NCBI RefSeq assembly: GCF_000149955.1
Contig: NC_030992.1
Location: 3,674,850-3,738,849 of the forward strand
DNA length: 64,000 bases
Direction: 5' to 3'
Source of the DNA: Fusarium oxysporum f. sp. lycopersici 4287
Lineage: Eukaryota; Ascomycota; Sordariomycetes; Hypocreales; Nectriaceae
Part shown: positions 1 through 11,521 of the stretch, piece by piece
Layout of the letters: each line of letters begins with the position of its first letter
Numbering within the stretch: position 1 is the first letter of the stretch
Program-made: the position numbers and the translations under genes
The notes under the pieces: generated by a model
Told to the model about the DNA's origin: nothing
The model's input: the letters and a program-made list of their open reading frames with translations, nothing else
Database searches by the model: none

Positions 1-981
1 CGCTACGGTCGTGGATCTCGCGGCCTCAACAACATCGTTGACATCAACGAGCTTGTTGCCGGACGTGACGTCCGGACCACCGTAAGCCCTACCATTCTGT
101 CTTGAATCACCATGAGCTCTGACATCTTGATAGATCATGTTGAGAAACATCCCCAACAAGGTGGACCAGCCCCTCCTCAAGAAAATAGTCGATGTTTCCT
201 CCTTCGGCCGGTACGACTTCATGTACTTGCGAATTGACTTTGCCAACGATTGCAAGTAAGTACAAACTTCAGCAATACCTAACTCCAACACTGACCATTT
301 ACTAGCGTCGGCTATGCGTTCATTAACTTTGTCAAAGCCGAATACATCATCGACGTCAGTCACCGTTGAGAACATTCCCGTCTTGTTGACATGCTAACTC
401 CTGAACAGTTCTTTCAGGCACGAGCGAACAAACGATGGAACTGCTTCCGCTCGGACAAAGTCGCTGAGATCTCCTATGCGAGTAAGGTTTACTTTCTATC
501 CTATTTTGTCGCAGTCACTGACATACAGCAGCTATCCAGGGAAAGGACTGCCTTGTGCAGAAATTCCGCAACTCGTCTGTGATGCTCGAGGCTGAGCATT
601 ATCGCCCCAAGGTCAGTGAATGATAGCTTACTATTCACCATCACCAGCTAACAGGTACAGCTGTTCTACACCATCCACAGCGATGAGACCAAGCTTGTCG
701 GCCAAGAGGAGCCATTCCCTGGCCCGGACAACCAGTCCAAGATGAAGCGCTCGGTGGAGAACGCGGAGCATGTCGGTACGCAACTCCTTACACTCCACAA
801 CAATGACAAGACGCTGACACTCATTCTAATAGGTCTTTTCACTCCTACTGCTGGACAGTACTTCCGCGATGAACAACGCCGTCGTCATTCACAGTACGAT
901 CGCGGAACTCGTCTCGCTGAATTAGAGGAGATCTCCTATGGGTCCTCTGTTGCACCCTACTACGGTCGCGGCCGCTACTAA
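1..981 (+). CDS. mei2: Mei2-like RNA-binding protein, C-terminal RRM (5' partial)
   Basis: This is the 3' end of a gene that begins before the window. Exons read as <1-90, 134-255, 306-353, 409-481, 532-611, 655-775 and 833-981, all with GT-AG introns and continuous frame. The product carries the C-terminal RRM typical of Mei2 proteins: a DVRTT run, then MLRNIPNKVDQ, FGRYDFMYLRIDF, VGYAFINFV, RWNCFRSDKVAEISYA and IQGKDCLVQKFRNSSVM. Mei2 in fission yeast binds RNA and is needed to enter and complete meiosis; that role is known for the family and inferred here. The tail after the RRM is short and ends in a Tyr/Gly/Arg-rich sequence. The N-terminal RRMs lie outside the window. The family is confident; individual splice sites are good but unproven. 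Confidence 0.88.
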
Positions 982-1405
982 GCGTTGGACATTACCCCAA
1001 GACCATCTTGATTTTTGATCATTTTTTTCAAAAGTCGTCTTGAGGTTTGGAGTGGTTGGCTCTTCTGAGAACTTGAGGCCTTTGGCACGATGGCCATATC
1101 TAAATTTTCGAAGACCCATGAGTGGTCTTACTATTCTGCAGTATCTTCGTTGGTACAATCTCCGTTGGACTTGGACCCCTAAGTAGCAGCAACTGGTAGC
1201 ATCTATGATGCACATAGATACCTAGTACTTTGCAACCGCAGAATAGATTTCATTAGTCAAACCTTGGGATGTGCTCTGTGACGACAACATTGTAGCAACA
1301 ATCACTAAACAGACGCCAGATCACGAGAGCCACGGATGTTTCAAGTTCATTTGCAGTTCTATGACACTTTTCTTTTATTGATTCTAGTTAAGATGCTGCT
1401 AACTG
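982..1405. other. Intergenic, convergent 3' ends
   Basis: This stretch lies between two genes that converge tail to tail, so it should hold both 3' UTRs and terminators. I see no further gene; the short ORFs here overlap the neighbours' ends or lack any recognisable content. Confidence 0.5.
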
Positions 1406-3967
1406 TCATGGAGAAGCTGGATTCTCGGGCAGAGCTGGTAACGGTTTTCGCGAATTGGTTGGTTGCGCGATTGAGCGACGCAACACATTCGGCTGTGTGT
1501 CGTGGGAAGGGGGCGATAGATCAGACGATGAAGAAAAGCCTCCAGAAGATCTTGGCGTTGGAGGAGGTGAAAGCTGCTCGCATTCAACACGATCATGATG
1601 TATGTCGTCGGCAAAAGGCCCTCGATGTAGTTCAGTAGCACCATCGTCTCCTCTTGATGTCGGAGTATATTGGCCTCTTTGACGGGCTGCCAGTAACACT
1701 GCATCTTCTCCGTCGTATGCACTCCCATGCATGGCTCGAACGCGAGCCGCTGATGATGCACCATCGTAGGAAGCAAGACCGGCCTGATCTGAAAAGGGGG
1801 CGAGGTGATGTAGTGGCACACCTCGGGAGAAGATGACGAGGATCAGACATGACATGAGCAACACGGCTTGTACTATGGCCATGCGTTTCTGAAAGACGAC
1901 CTCGTCGGCCAGGAGGTTGAGACGAGCGCTGAGAGCAACTATCTCTCGGTTGGACTGCTCGCGCTGACTCTCCAGAGCAAGGACCGTTGACTGCCAGATC
2001 TGGTCGTACTGCTCACGAACGGAGCGCAGCTCGGCGAGGACGGTCTTGTTGAGGTTCTCGAGGAACAGTGTCGTTTTTGAAAGTTGCTTCTGCTCTGTAC
2101 GGTGCAGAGTCTCGGACATGTGGCGAGCTTGGTCCTCGACGTATTTGAGAGAGAGGGTAAGGTTGGTTTCGACGATTGTGAGTCGCTTGGATATGGACTT
2201 GAAGAATCCTTCTTGCACAGTGGGCGAGGCTGACGAGCCAGAGGCCGTTCCCGTGGAGCCTTTCTTGGCGTTAACAGTATTGGCGGGGGAGGGCTTCTGA
2301 GTCGATGGTGTCGATGAGGAAGAGGGCGTTGCGGTCGTTTTTGTACTTGCTGCCGAAGCGGTGGAGTTTGATGCAGATTCGATGTTGGAGGATGAGATGG
2401 AGGATGGGCTAGTTGGGGATACAGCTGGCGTGGCGCTTGGAGATACAGCGGTAGAAGATGATGAAGCCGTGGGCTCTTCACTTGCAGGGTGCTCTGATCG
2501 GGGAGTGTGCGGTGTTGAAGTCCCCTTTCGTGCCCTCTCGTCAGGGGATTTGGTTGTGGGTACAGCGCTGGTGACTTCAACAGAGCTGCTGTGGTTTGAG
2601 ATTGGTTGTGTAGTTTGATTGAGGGAGGCAGAGCAGAATAATGGCTCGAAAAGAAGTCGCGAAGTGGTGTTGACTTCACAGAACGGCATTAATCCCATCG
2701 AGCTCGGCTTGGCGGGCTCAGGAGGACTCTCAAGTTCTTGGGGCTTCGTCGACTCTTCTCCTGAAGGGAGGGCTTGAGGAGTCACTTCAGCCTCCTCAGC
2801 CTCATTCGCATCTTCGTCACGACCTTCGTTCCATGCTGCGAAGAAGCGCGAGCCATGGATTCGAAGCAATGACACTGGGCAGTAATATTGTTTTCCATAA
2901 TGGGTGAGATAGTCGATCCGGACATACTTGGAGAAGATCTGAGCATTCTCGACCAAGAAGGGCTGAATAGCTCGTGAATTCTCTGCCTGAAAGACTCCGA
3001 TCTGTTTCCACTCCTCCCTCTTGACTGGGTACCGGTCACTAACGCTGACAGTGAAAGTTTGGATCATACTAGAAAAGAACTCGAAGTTGGCGAGGACGAC
3101 GGTATCGATGAGGACATCGTCGCTCAATTCGACAATAAACCACTTCTCCTTGGCACTACACTCGAAGAGTAGGTACGAGTCTTTATTCTCGACGAGAATT
3201 GCCTTTGCATTCCTTGCGCCGGGGCTCGTCTTGAGAATGGTGGCGCCGGCATCAAAGGACGAGTATGAAAACCGTTCCTTGCAAGTCTTGCCAGCATCTT
3301 TGTTCCTATGGATTGCAACACGGCCATCCTTTCCTGATCCCTCGTTCTTAGCTTGGTCGAGATCTGAAGGGCGCTCCTTTTGCTCCCCGGTGTCATCCAT
3401 GTAGCTGCCAAAGTTCAGGGATATCTCATCTTCCTCGCCGAGGCCACCGTAGCCCATATCCGGGGGTGTCCTGTCGCGGGGCTTGGCGTTCCTGTGTAGG
3501 TCTTTAGGGTCCTGCCCTGTCTGTTTCAACATCATGGCCTTCCAGTCCTCGAAGGACATGAAGGGCTTTGCATCTCCATCTGCAGCGGCATCTTCCGGCT
3601 CTTCTTTGGCGGGAGTGGCGGTGGACGCTGACGGTTGGGGCTGGGATGGGGACTCGCTTTGTGTGTTCGGGGGTGGCGCATCGCTTTGTGCCGAGTCGGG
3701 GGAGGCGTCGGAAGTCGAATTGGCATCTGAAGGGGTTGCGCTCATAGAAGTGCTCGTCCAGGAGCTTGTGAGGCAAGCTTGGGGTAGCGTGTGGGTGATG
3801 TAGTTGATGGTTCGGGCATCGCAGGTCAAGTCGATTGGGTCAGGGATGGCATTGGGTTCGTGGGATTGGGCCTCGGTCTGGGCTTGTGTCCAGGCTGCGA
3901 TGAGTGCCAGGGATCGTAGAAGGGCTGGGCCTAGCGAAGGCATCGTGACCTCGAGTGTTGGCGGCAC
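1406..3967 (-). CDS. SLP1: SUN domain protein, SLP1-type ER membrane protein
   Basis: A single-exon gene of 853 codons. A start at 3967 is the longest; the internal ATG eight codons later (3943) begins a clean signal peptide (MPSLGPALLRSLALIAAW) and may be the true start. The SUN domain spans about residues 230-375 (ERFSYSSFDAGATIL, KWFIVELSDDVLIDTVVLANFEFFSS, KYVRIDYLTHYG). A Ser/Thr/Pro-rich linker follows (about 455-585), then a coiled coil (about 588-694), one transmembrane helix near 696-716 and a Pro/Ser-rich tail. This order matches the SLP1/osteopotentia group of mid-SUN proteins, which in yeast act in the ER with Emp65 to protect folding proteins. It differs from nuclear-envelope SUN proteins, whose SUN domain is C-terminal. 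Confidence 0.88.
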   Translation of the reverse strand: MPPTLEVTMPSLGPALLRSLALIAAWTQAQTEAQSHEPNAIPDPIDLTCDARTINYITHTLPQACLTSSWTSTSMSATPSDANSTSDASPDSAQSDAPPPNTQSESPSQPQPSASTATPAKEEPEDAAADGDAKPFMSFEDWKAMMLKQTGQDPKDLHRNAKPRDRTPPDMGYGGLGEEDEISLNFGSYMDDTGEQKERPSDLDQAKNEGSGKDGRVAIHRNKDAGKTCKERFSYSSFDAGATILKTSPGARNAKAILVENKDSYLLFECSAKEKWFIVELSDDVLIDTVVLANFEFFSSMIQTFTVSVSDRYPVKREEWKQIGVFQAENSRAIQPFLVENAQIFSKYVRIDYLTHYGKQYYCPVSLLRIHGSRFFAAWNEGRDEDANEAEEAEVTPQALPSGEESTKPQELESPPEPAKPSSMGLMPFCEVNTTSRLLFEPLFCSASLNQTTQPISNHSSSVEVTSAVPTTKSPDERARKGTSTPHTPRSEHPASEEPTASSSSTAVSPSATPAVSPTSPSSISSSNIESASNSTASAASTKTTATPSSSSTPSTQKPSPANTVNAKKGSTGTASGSSASPTVQEGFFKSISKRLTIVETNLTLSLKYVEDQARHMSETLHRTEQKQLSKTTLFLENLNKTVLAELRSVREQYDQIWQSTVLALESQREQSNREIVALSARLNLLADEVVFQKRMAIVQAVLLMSCLILVIFSRGVPLHHLAPFSDQAGLASYDGASSAARVRAMHGSAYDGEDAVLLAARQRGQYTPTSRGDDGATELHRGPFADDIHHDRVECEQLSPPPTPRSSGGFSSSSDLSPPSHDTQPNVLRRSIAQPTNSRKPLPALPENPASP

Positions 3968-6090
3968 ATTGAAGCGTCGCTGAGGTCGAATTGCTGGAAT
4001 TGACGTTGAATTATGGGGGTTGGGTTTGTGTCGTGTCGTTGATCAGCGTTGGACTAGGCACGAAGTGGGTGTAGCGTACCCGTGTACGGACCTTACCCCG
4101 TAGCCCAGGCTCGTTTAACTTCAGCGTGGCCCACTGACGTGGTCAGATGCTGATTGGTGCACCAACAGTAAAGTGTGTCTGTTGATTAGATCCAATTATT
4201 AGATCGAGGTAAAAATAGAAATTGGGCGTTGGTGACTTACACGGAAACACTCATTCATTGTCACCTCTATAATCCTTGAAAGAATCGAAATTAGGGGCGT
4301 GCTTAAAGGCGTGACCTCGTTGTTGAGGCCGATGTTGTGAAACAGGCTGGATTGACATCAGACGAAGTAGGCATGAGAAGAGAGGTACCAAGCTGGTGGG
4401 CATTCAGCAATCATGGACTGTGTGTTTGTTAGTGTCAGGGTCTAAACTTCAGCCTAAGACGTACCAAAACCTTAGTAGAGCATACCTAATCAGCTACGGG
4501 TACCTGCGGATAATGTGATTCCTTTCACTCTATGGGTTCTGTGCTTCAGGAGAATGACCTCGAGGAATAGCAACAACTCCAGATGACTTGATTTCAGTGT
4601 GGTTTAAGGTTCAGTATAATTACAAAGAATAAGAAAAGTATATAGATTCTGTTCTTTAGTATTTGATGATTCCAAGCTGAGACGGTGACTCTCCTTAGGG
4701 TAAGTAAGATGGCGACGTGATATCGATGTAAATGCATTTGCTTGATCCCAACAAAACAGTTTGCTTTAGAGCAACCTGATGGGTGAATAAATAGTTTATT
4801 TTATTTTAATACTGAATTCAATATATTTTCCTATATAAATTTCCCATCATTTGAGTCACAGTTTGCTGTTTGCACAGATGCCTACCTCATATACCAATAT
4901 TTTAGCAGCTACACCTTGTGGCTGTCGACATTTAGTCTAACTTGCACCTTTCACCAAAATTCAGTTCGAGATTGAAAACACAGCACCGCTCAACACAATT
5001 GTAACCCGAATACTCTGCTCGCTTGAATTACTGAGATCTTGCTATTTACTGCCGTCTGCTTCATCGCTACGTCACCGCGCCGCCGCATGGGTTTCAGGGG
5101 GCGCTGGCATACGACTACCCAAATCCCGGCCTTGCTGCTGTTGATAGTCGAAGAGCTCATTGCTATTGCTTCACTGTGAGTAATGACAGGAGAGAATGAG
5201 TATGATTTACTGACCAAGTACGTTATCAAAAAGGCTTCGTCTTTTCATATCTTCTACGGTCACGCGCGCGATTCCTGTGGTATCACGATTTGCCAGGAAA
5301 GACAAAGATGCCTACCTTTCTCTAGCAACAGACAGGCACCTTTCGGCTCATCCATATTCCACTTAAGGTAGAGCTATAGCGAAGCAATGCTCGATAAGAT
5401 GTTACATGAAGAATCAAAATCAAAATCAACATCAGCAAAGACCGCCCCACGAACCCCCCAACTAGTGGAATGCCCCAAGATCACGAGCTCAGATGCCTGC
5501 TTTCCAACCAATTCAGACTTGTCATTGATCGAGGTTGGCAATTATGATAGTTGTACATGCGAGCTGGGAGATTTCAATTTTCGCGATTCACAGACCCCAA
5601 ACACTTACCGACGACGATGGACGCCTTACTCAACATGGGCTGATCTGAGCCACGCCGCAGTGTTGCCTGTGACAATTTGGACTGCCAAGAACAAAAGTAC
5701 CGAAGCCAATTTTATCCCTCTTTCTAGGTTCAAATGGCCATGAGGCCTCGATGAGAGACTCCAAGCCAATTGAGAAATAGGAATTGGCTTGGAAGCATGC
5801 CTAAATAAAACACCCCTGGCCAAACGCAACAGCCAACAGCCAACTGACCATCATCTGATCTTCTACAGCGGCGTTTAATTAGCGAGGGATTGCCAAGAAG
5901 GCTCAACCCTCGTGAAATCGCGCCTTTGCCGCAACCTAAGCTCACAAAGGACAGCAATGCGATGACCGGGCGAGAACCCCCCTGGTTTAAAAAGCTTGGC
6001 ATACACGATATGTCCGTGCTAAAAAGAAGCCACGATCCCGTCGATCTTCAGCCTTATTTGCTAGCTTCTTATGCACGCGCATGACTCACT
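3968..6090. other. Long intergenic stretch, partly AT-rich
   Basis: No gene can be supported here. The first 300 bases are the SLP1-like promoter. About 4590-4900 is clearly AT-rich. ORF 5387-5743 (+, 118 codons) has no recognisable domain, signal peptide or helix, and I treat it as unproven. A perfect hairpin lies at 5760-5793 (separate entry). Confidence 0.5.
5760..5793. repeat. Perfect inverted repeat (12-bp arms)
   Basis: The arms 5760-5771 (TCCAAGCCAATT) and 5782-5793 (AATTGGCTTGGA) are exact reverse complements with a 10-base loop. A partial third copy (AAGCCAATTTT) begins at 5703. It lies about 300 bp upstream of the broken membrane-protein gene. It could be a protein-binding palindrome or the remains of a small mobile element; nothing in the sequence decides between these. 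Confidence 0.6.
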
Positions 6091-8443
6091 ATGGGTCCTC
6101 AAGAGTTCGAATTCAGGTCGGTGGTTACTCTCACTAATGATCTAGACGGTGAGCCTCGTCGACCATGGCAATCTTCGAGCTTAGCAAAGGATAAGCAAGT
6201 TGTTCGCTATTACAAACGCTCATTATGGATCTTTGGGTTCTATCTCCTTATTCTCGTCCTACCGTGGATATTTACCTGTGTTCTGATGATCAGGCCAATC
6301 AACAAGGAATCATATTTCAACCAGGCGGGATCAATAACCCCGGAGACGTGGATAATTGGCACAGATCGCGCGTTGCTCTCAGCTCTCTCACTGCAATCTC
6401 AAGTGTTATTGGACTCCCAATAGTTTCTGGCCTCCTTGCCCATGGAGCGGTTGTCTATACCCGGCGTCGAAACCCAGGTCAGAAATTGAGCGTCTTGCAG
6501 CTATTTGCGCTGGCAGATAGAGAATGGCTAGACCCTCGATATCTGTTCAAACCTCCAAGCAAGTTTAAGAGCACGGAAAGATCACTTTACCTTTGGCTGG
6601 CGACTTTTCTCATTCTGATCAGTAAGCCCAAGAATATTACACCTGATCCTACACCTTATACCCCCCATGCTGACCTTTTCTGAACAGCCGCTATCCAACC
6701 ACCTATACAAGCCATCCTAGTCCGAGACGAAAGGATTGACGTTATGACGTGCAAAGGCATCCCGCGAGGCACAAAGATTACTATTCAGGAGCTTGCAAAT
6801 ATCCTTTCAAGGATCTGGATACCCAGGTCATTGCGCGGGACGCGGAGCCCATCGATCTGAATTTCTGCCCACAAGACGTTGTCGTCAAGAAGACCAGCCA
6901 GAAGCTACTCAGCTCCGCTAATAACGATATCCAAACCAACTTGTGGTCTGATGAGGCTTCGCTTGGAGAAGACCCAAACTACTACATGGACAATAGGCGG
7001 ACACTTGACTGGTACTACCAGAGGTTGTCATACGATAAAAGCAAACGGTTATATTATGCGTCATCCGTCGCCAATGGTACCGGCACTGGGGTTTATCGGC
7101 ATCATGCAGTCAGGATGGACTCCACAGCAGAGTGTTACTTAACCAAAAACTTCCCGAAAGAGTGCGAAGGAGGCAAACCATTCGTACCATCTTTCTCCGA
7201 GGGCTGGCTGAATGTCAGCATTTGTGTCGAAGGAAGTTATGACACTGTGGCTTGGAACACAAGTCGAGACAAACAAGAACATAACGAGACTTTGTGGTTG
7301 TCTATGAAATGGGATATTCCTGAAGGTGAAGACACGTCCGGACATTTTCGCAACAATGATAGCTACGCCCTGAGATGCCACAGCGTTTCAAGAAGAGGAT
7401 GGTTTCAGCTCCCGAACGACGCAAATGGTGGGAAGCCTGGGCCCTTACGTGACGAGTGGCCTTCGTGGCGAGAACTGAAGTACGAGTTCAACGATTATTA
7501 TATCAATAGCCCTCAGTGGGATCGCAAATTTCCAGCTGACAGGTATCCAGCAGCAGAGTATGATTCCGATCCAGCTGCAATATCTCCTTTTGCGTCCCTG
7601 GCTAACCACTTATCACTGACTAGAATCCCGGACGAAGACCTGCAAAAGTATCGCGATCAATTGAGCTACAACTACCAGGGACCCTCTGTGCCTGGCCCAC
7701 TCATGACAGTGGCTCTGGCTATGTTTGGAAATTCGTCATTCTTTCAAGCAGCCAGGGTTGCTGATCCTGACACTTACAACCAGACCATCAACAACATCTG
7801 TGAGAACTCGTTGTTTCCAATGCTTGGAATGATGCCGCGCAATTATGATATGGGCGGGTGCAGCGGTTCTGTAAGAAATCGGAATAAAACTCCGAAAATG
7901 CAGGATGTGATTTACAATTACTTCAACGGCCTCAAGAATGAAGAGGCCACCGCACAAGCACTCGAAAAAGCCATGTTCTTTGCGAACGAAGCCCTTCTCA
8001 CCACCGCCGCCTCGCTATCACAGAACCGCCCAATTTTCTATAACCCGGGAACTGCAGTCATGAAGCCAAAGAAGGATTTAGCAGCGGTGATAACTGTCAC
8101 TACACTAATAGGTCTTCAAGTTGTGGCACTTTGTGCGCTGATGTGGTTCATCCTACGTGCCCCTACGTGGACGGAGATTCTTGATGCAGATGCCCTGGCG
8201 CAGATTGGAGGTCAGCTGAAGGAATGGGGAGAGCCCAGGCCCGACCTGACGAAGATAAATGGTATTGTGGGAGTTGATGAGACGCGACATCAGGCCGAGA
8301 CGTCATCGGTGAGACTGTCGACGGGGCAAGATGCTGCTTCCCATTCAGGGTCTCTACATTTGACACTTGGCGGGGAGGGATTGATCAACAGAGGTGTGAT
8401 GGAGAGGATGCAAGCAGATACGACTACTGCGGTCCAAGCGTGA
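6091..8443 (+). pseudogene. Fungal multi-pass membrane protein, frame-disrupted
   Basis: The translated pieces join into one protein of a large fungal membrane family of unknown function, but only if the frame changes twice. Piece 1 (from ATG 6091) has a first helix FGFYLLILVLPWIFTCVLMI. Near 6330 the reading must slip back one base to reach NNPGDVDNWHRSRVALSSL and the helix SSVIGLPIVSGLLAHGAVVY. A normal intron follows at 6622-6687. Near 6770 a second slip of one base leads to ACKYPFKDLDTQVIARDAEPIDL and the long extracellular region with many N-glycosylation sites. A last helix lies near 8085-8155, followed by a cytoplasmic tail. No GT-AG intron repairs either break without removing conserved-looking sequence. 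Both breaks equal loss of one base. It is probably a pseudogene; assembly indels are the alternative. Confidence 0.65.
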
Positions 8444-9643
8444 TGAATCTGTTTGGCAAGCAAGTTCGAAGCAACCCTGATGTCGGGAACCCTTTTCAAA
8501 AACTCTACCTTAATCTTAATGCCAGTCGACTTAATAATATCACCAGGACATAATGCTTAGTTTGCGTTTAAGAAAGCCAATACGCCCAGCCCCTCCGGAG
8601 CTTTGCGTAGCATCTAATGAGAATAATCACCACAGCGGGAGGGCAGATACTGAAGTCAAGAAATTGAAGGGGAAGCACTTGGTTTGGAACTTTAACCCTG
8701 GGTAAAAGGATTTAGAGGTCCAGAAGATGCGGACTTACCTCGTCTGATGTCTCGCTGTTCTCCCAAAGTAGATATAATGAGGAAAGTACCGCCCTGTCCT
8801 CGAAGCACAATGAACTTGTCTCTTGAAATTGAAGAGGATAATTCCTGGTCGCAGACTTTGATCGAAAAGGGGTTGCCTTACTCGGGGTTTATATTGAGAG
8901 TCCGATTATGACTCTTTGCTTTCGGAAGCTGGAGGCTTAGTAAGGGTCTCGTCGTGTAGCTGGGATGCCGGAGGTGCTCTTTATGAACCTAACAGGAAGA
9001 ACAACACGTCAGTCATGTAGCGAGATAACAAGGAACAGGGTATGTCAAGATACCACCCTCGGGTGTCATATGCTGTACACCGCTCTCTTTCCTGTTCGGC
9101 GTTGACAAGCCGTCCCAGATCTTGTAGGCGCTGAGGTGTTCATAATGAGAAGATCCGAAATCGAAATGAGAAGTTGGGAGCCTCTGGATAGTTTGTCATC
9201 AATGAAACTTAGTTGAGGGAACACAAACCTTCCAATTAACTAGTCGGGACTGGTCATTGGAATCTCCCAACCGACAGGTTGAAGAAGCACCTCCCGCTCT
9301 TATTGGTTAATGGCAGTTAGTGGTTTAGTCGTGCATAAGTTATTTATTTTCCAATATGACGGCCATGAATTGATTCATTCATCCGCTGCGCAGTTCCTGA
9401 GATGGGATGGCTGGGGTCCTTGGCATCGTCGCTAAGGCACCGCTTTGATTTTCAGCCAAGAAGAAAGGAGCTTGAAGCTCTCTTGGAGACTCGGAGAGAT
9501 CTCCCGGCCGATTGCTGGAGCTTAGGCGAGCGGCGATGGCCTGCAGTGCTGGGAACGAAGGAGGAGTGCGATATCGCTGACGAGTTTGGACGAATCGAGC
9601 ACTTCAAAACATGGCAGATTTGATATCAACACCAAACGAGCAA
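8444..9643. other. Intergenic, no supportable gene
   Basis: Nothing convincing is seen on either strand. ORF 9402-9623 (+, 73 codons) is short and unrecognised. Confidence 0.45.
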
Positions 9644-10457
9644 CATGCAAAGTTTCGCAGCAGAAACCGTGAGAGATATTTCAAAAGATCAACTGGACTC
9701 TTGCCAAGGAGGAGCAATTGACCGAAATCCCGCATGTGATAGCTGCCGCAACAAGTGAGTCAAGCCGTTCATCTCGTTTTGCTTCACAGACACTTACATA
9801 AATCAACAATCCAGGTCATCCATATGGCCCAGTCATGCAGCGACATGGCTGCGCAGCTTCACTCGCTCAAGATTTACCCCGGAGGAAGATGAATCTGCTG
9901 CGTAGAATTCTTTCCCATCACCGCGGAGAAACTCTTGACCCCAGCCATCATTTGTCTTGTTCTTTGAAAGTCAACCCAAGCCCGAGGAGACACGAAGTTC
10001 TCCACCTTGCGATACTTGCCAAGAAAGGATATTCATTTGCCCCCGGTCAATATTCAAGCCTGTCATATCCTCGATTGTAACGCAAACGAGATGTCTCCAA
10101 GGCTCTCGGTACCCTGAGGCGGGTTACCTGAAGCACTATGGCCTGGGTACTCCGATATTCTTCCTCGGACGGATGCCAAGTTATCCAGTGCAAGTACACA
10201 ACTTTCGACGAGCGTCTTACAGCCAAGATCTCACTCGAGCTGGACATGAATTGGACACATTATCAGACGAAGAACGAACTCTGAGAGACGCAGCGAACCT
10301 CCTGGAAAAGAACCAGTTTCTAAAGTCGCTCTCGATTCATACGTCACTCCAAACCTTGATCGGCTGCAACAGCTTTGTAGAACTCTTGAGATTCAAAAGA
10401 CCTCAACGTGACTTGATATCAACGGCTGCTTACCCTATGGCAATTTCGCTACTCTAG
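9644..10457 (+). pseudogene. Unrecognised coding remnant with Cys-rich start
   Basis: An ATG at 9644 opens a 37-codon stretch ending PACDSCRNK, exactly the opening of a Zn2Cys6 DNA-binding cluster. A good intron follows (GTGAGT at 9755 to CAG near 9814). After it no frame continues the cluster: each frame stops within about 40 codons. A longer ORF in another frame (9957-10457) contains PPCDTCQERIFICP and a Leu-rich helical end. I read this as the eroded remains of one or two genes, perhaps a regulator, but the function is not established. Genes on both sides are also broken, which supports decay. Confidence 0.3.
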
Positions 10458-11295
10458 CCCAACTTTTCGGTAGTTCCTCTGAGCAATCCCGACTCGCCAT
10501 CTGGTTCTCTCATTCGTTGAAGTCGAAAGTCAAGGATCGGCAATGACAATTCAATTTCCCGTCATCCGTTCGACTATGGAGCGACAAAGTTGTTCTGAAT
10601 GCGTTTCAGGAAATTATAGCCAATGAACAACTTTGAATCTTTCGGTGATGGCTCTTCCGTCACAAACCTGAGACGTTTGTTCATCTAGCCGTGTTAATGC
10701 CTGCTGACTGATTGACAGGTTGAGACGCCAACCATGGACGCTCTGACAGGGCATGCACCAGACCCCTGTCGATCGAAGAAGCATAAACCCAACCTTAACT
10801 TTTTGGAGAGAAAAATTTCCAGTTCGAAGTCAAGATCTGAAACTCAGCCTTGGACTTTATCAGATGTCTCTTATGGTTTCATCGGCTCCGCTGCAATCCC
10901 GAAGCTCTGACACTTGATCCCTGCAAGACCTGAACGGATGAAAAAGAGCCCAGCTTGGCGTTCCAACTTCCGGGGACATGTTGCATTCTACCACGCCAGA
11001 TCGGTATTATGAGACATTGTATTACGCTTTCGTATGGTATCGTCATAGGGCTAGCTCCGGCCTCTGGTGTTGCCGGTGACAAGGAGCCCTTCATGGCGGT
11101 TTTGACATTCTCGGCCAGCGCGGCTCTGGGGGTGAAATGCATCCGATCAAGAAACAACATTGAATCTGAGCTGACAATGTTTGTAGGAAGTCTATCTATA
11201 AAGATGGGGACGGACTCCCGCTGAAATAATTCGATTCTTCATCTCACAATCAACATCCAGTCCATCCTTCCAAACACCAGTCATTTCCTAGAGAG
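10458..11295. other. Intergenic, upstream of secreted-protein gene
   Basis: The stretch contains only short overlapping ORFs (10879-11160 on -, 10955-11224 on +) with no recognisable features. The last few hundred bases are presumably the promoter of the secreted protein gene at 11522. Confidence 0.45.
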
Positions 11296-11354
11296 GTGAG
11301 CCTTGAACACTATTCTCGACTAAACACCAAGTTTACTAACACTGAACTCTCTAG
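11296..11354 (+). other. Probable 5' UTR intron
   Basis: The donor GTGAGC begins at 11296, a TTTACTAACAC branch site lies at about 11331-11341, and the acceptor CTCTAG ends at 11354. This is a complete consensus intron ahead of the ATG at 11522. It implies transcription starts upstream of 11290 and that the ORF running through this stretch is leader rather than protein. Confidence 0.5.
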
Positions 11355-11521
11355 CTGTGCTCTTGTCGGCTTTCATTCCTTCCACCGTTTCGCCTTTAGA
11401 GCTGTGCTCAAAACATTCATATACCCATTTGATATTTACTGTCCAACTCCACACCTCACTCACTCACTCAACAACAACAACAACAACACACAACCAAAAC
11501 CATCTTCTTAATCATTTCAAG

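Noticed and set aside
1399..1821. 140-codon minus-strand ORF overlapping the SLP1-like gene
   Set aside because: It is an out-of-frame shadow of the C-terminal coding region and shows no domain of its own.
5387..5743. 118-codon plus-strand ORF in AT-variable intergenic DNA
   Set aside because: No signal peptide, helix, domain or intron support; length is within chance for this genome.
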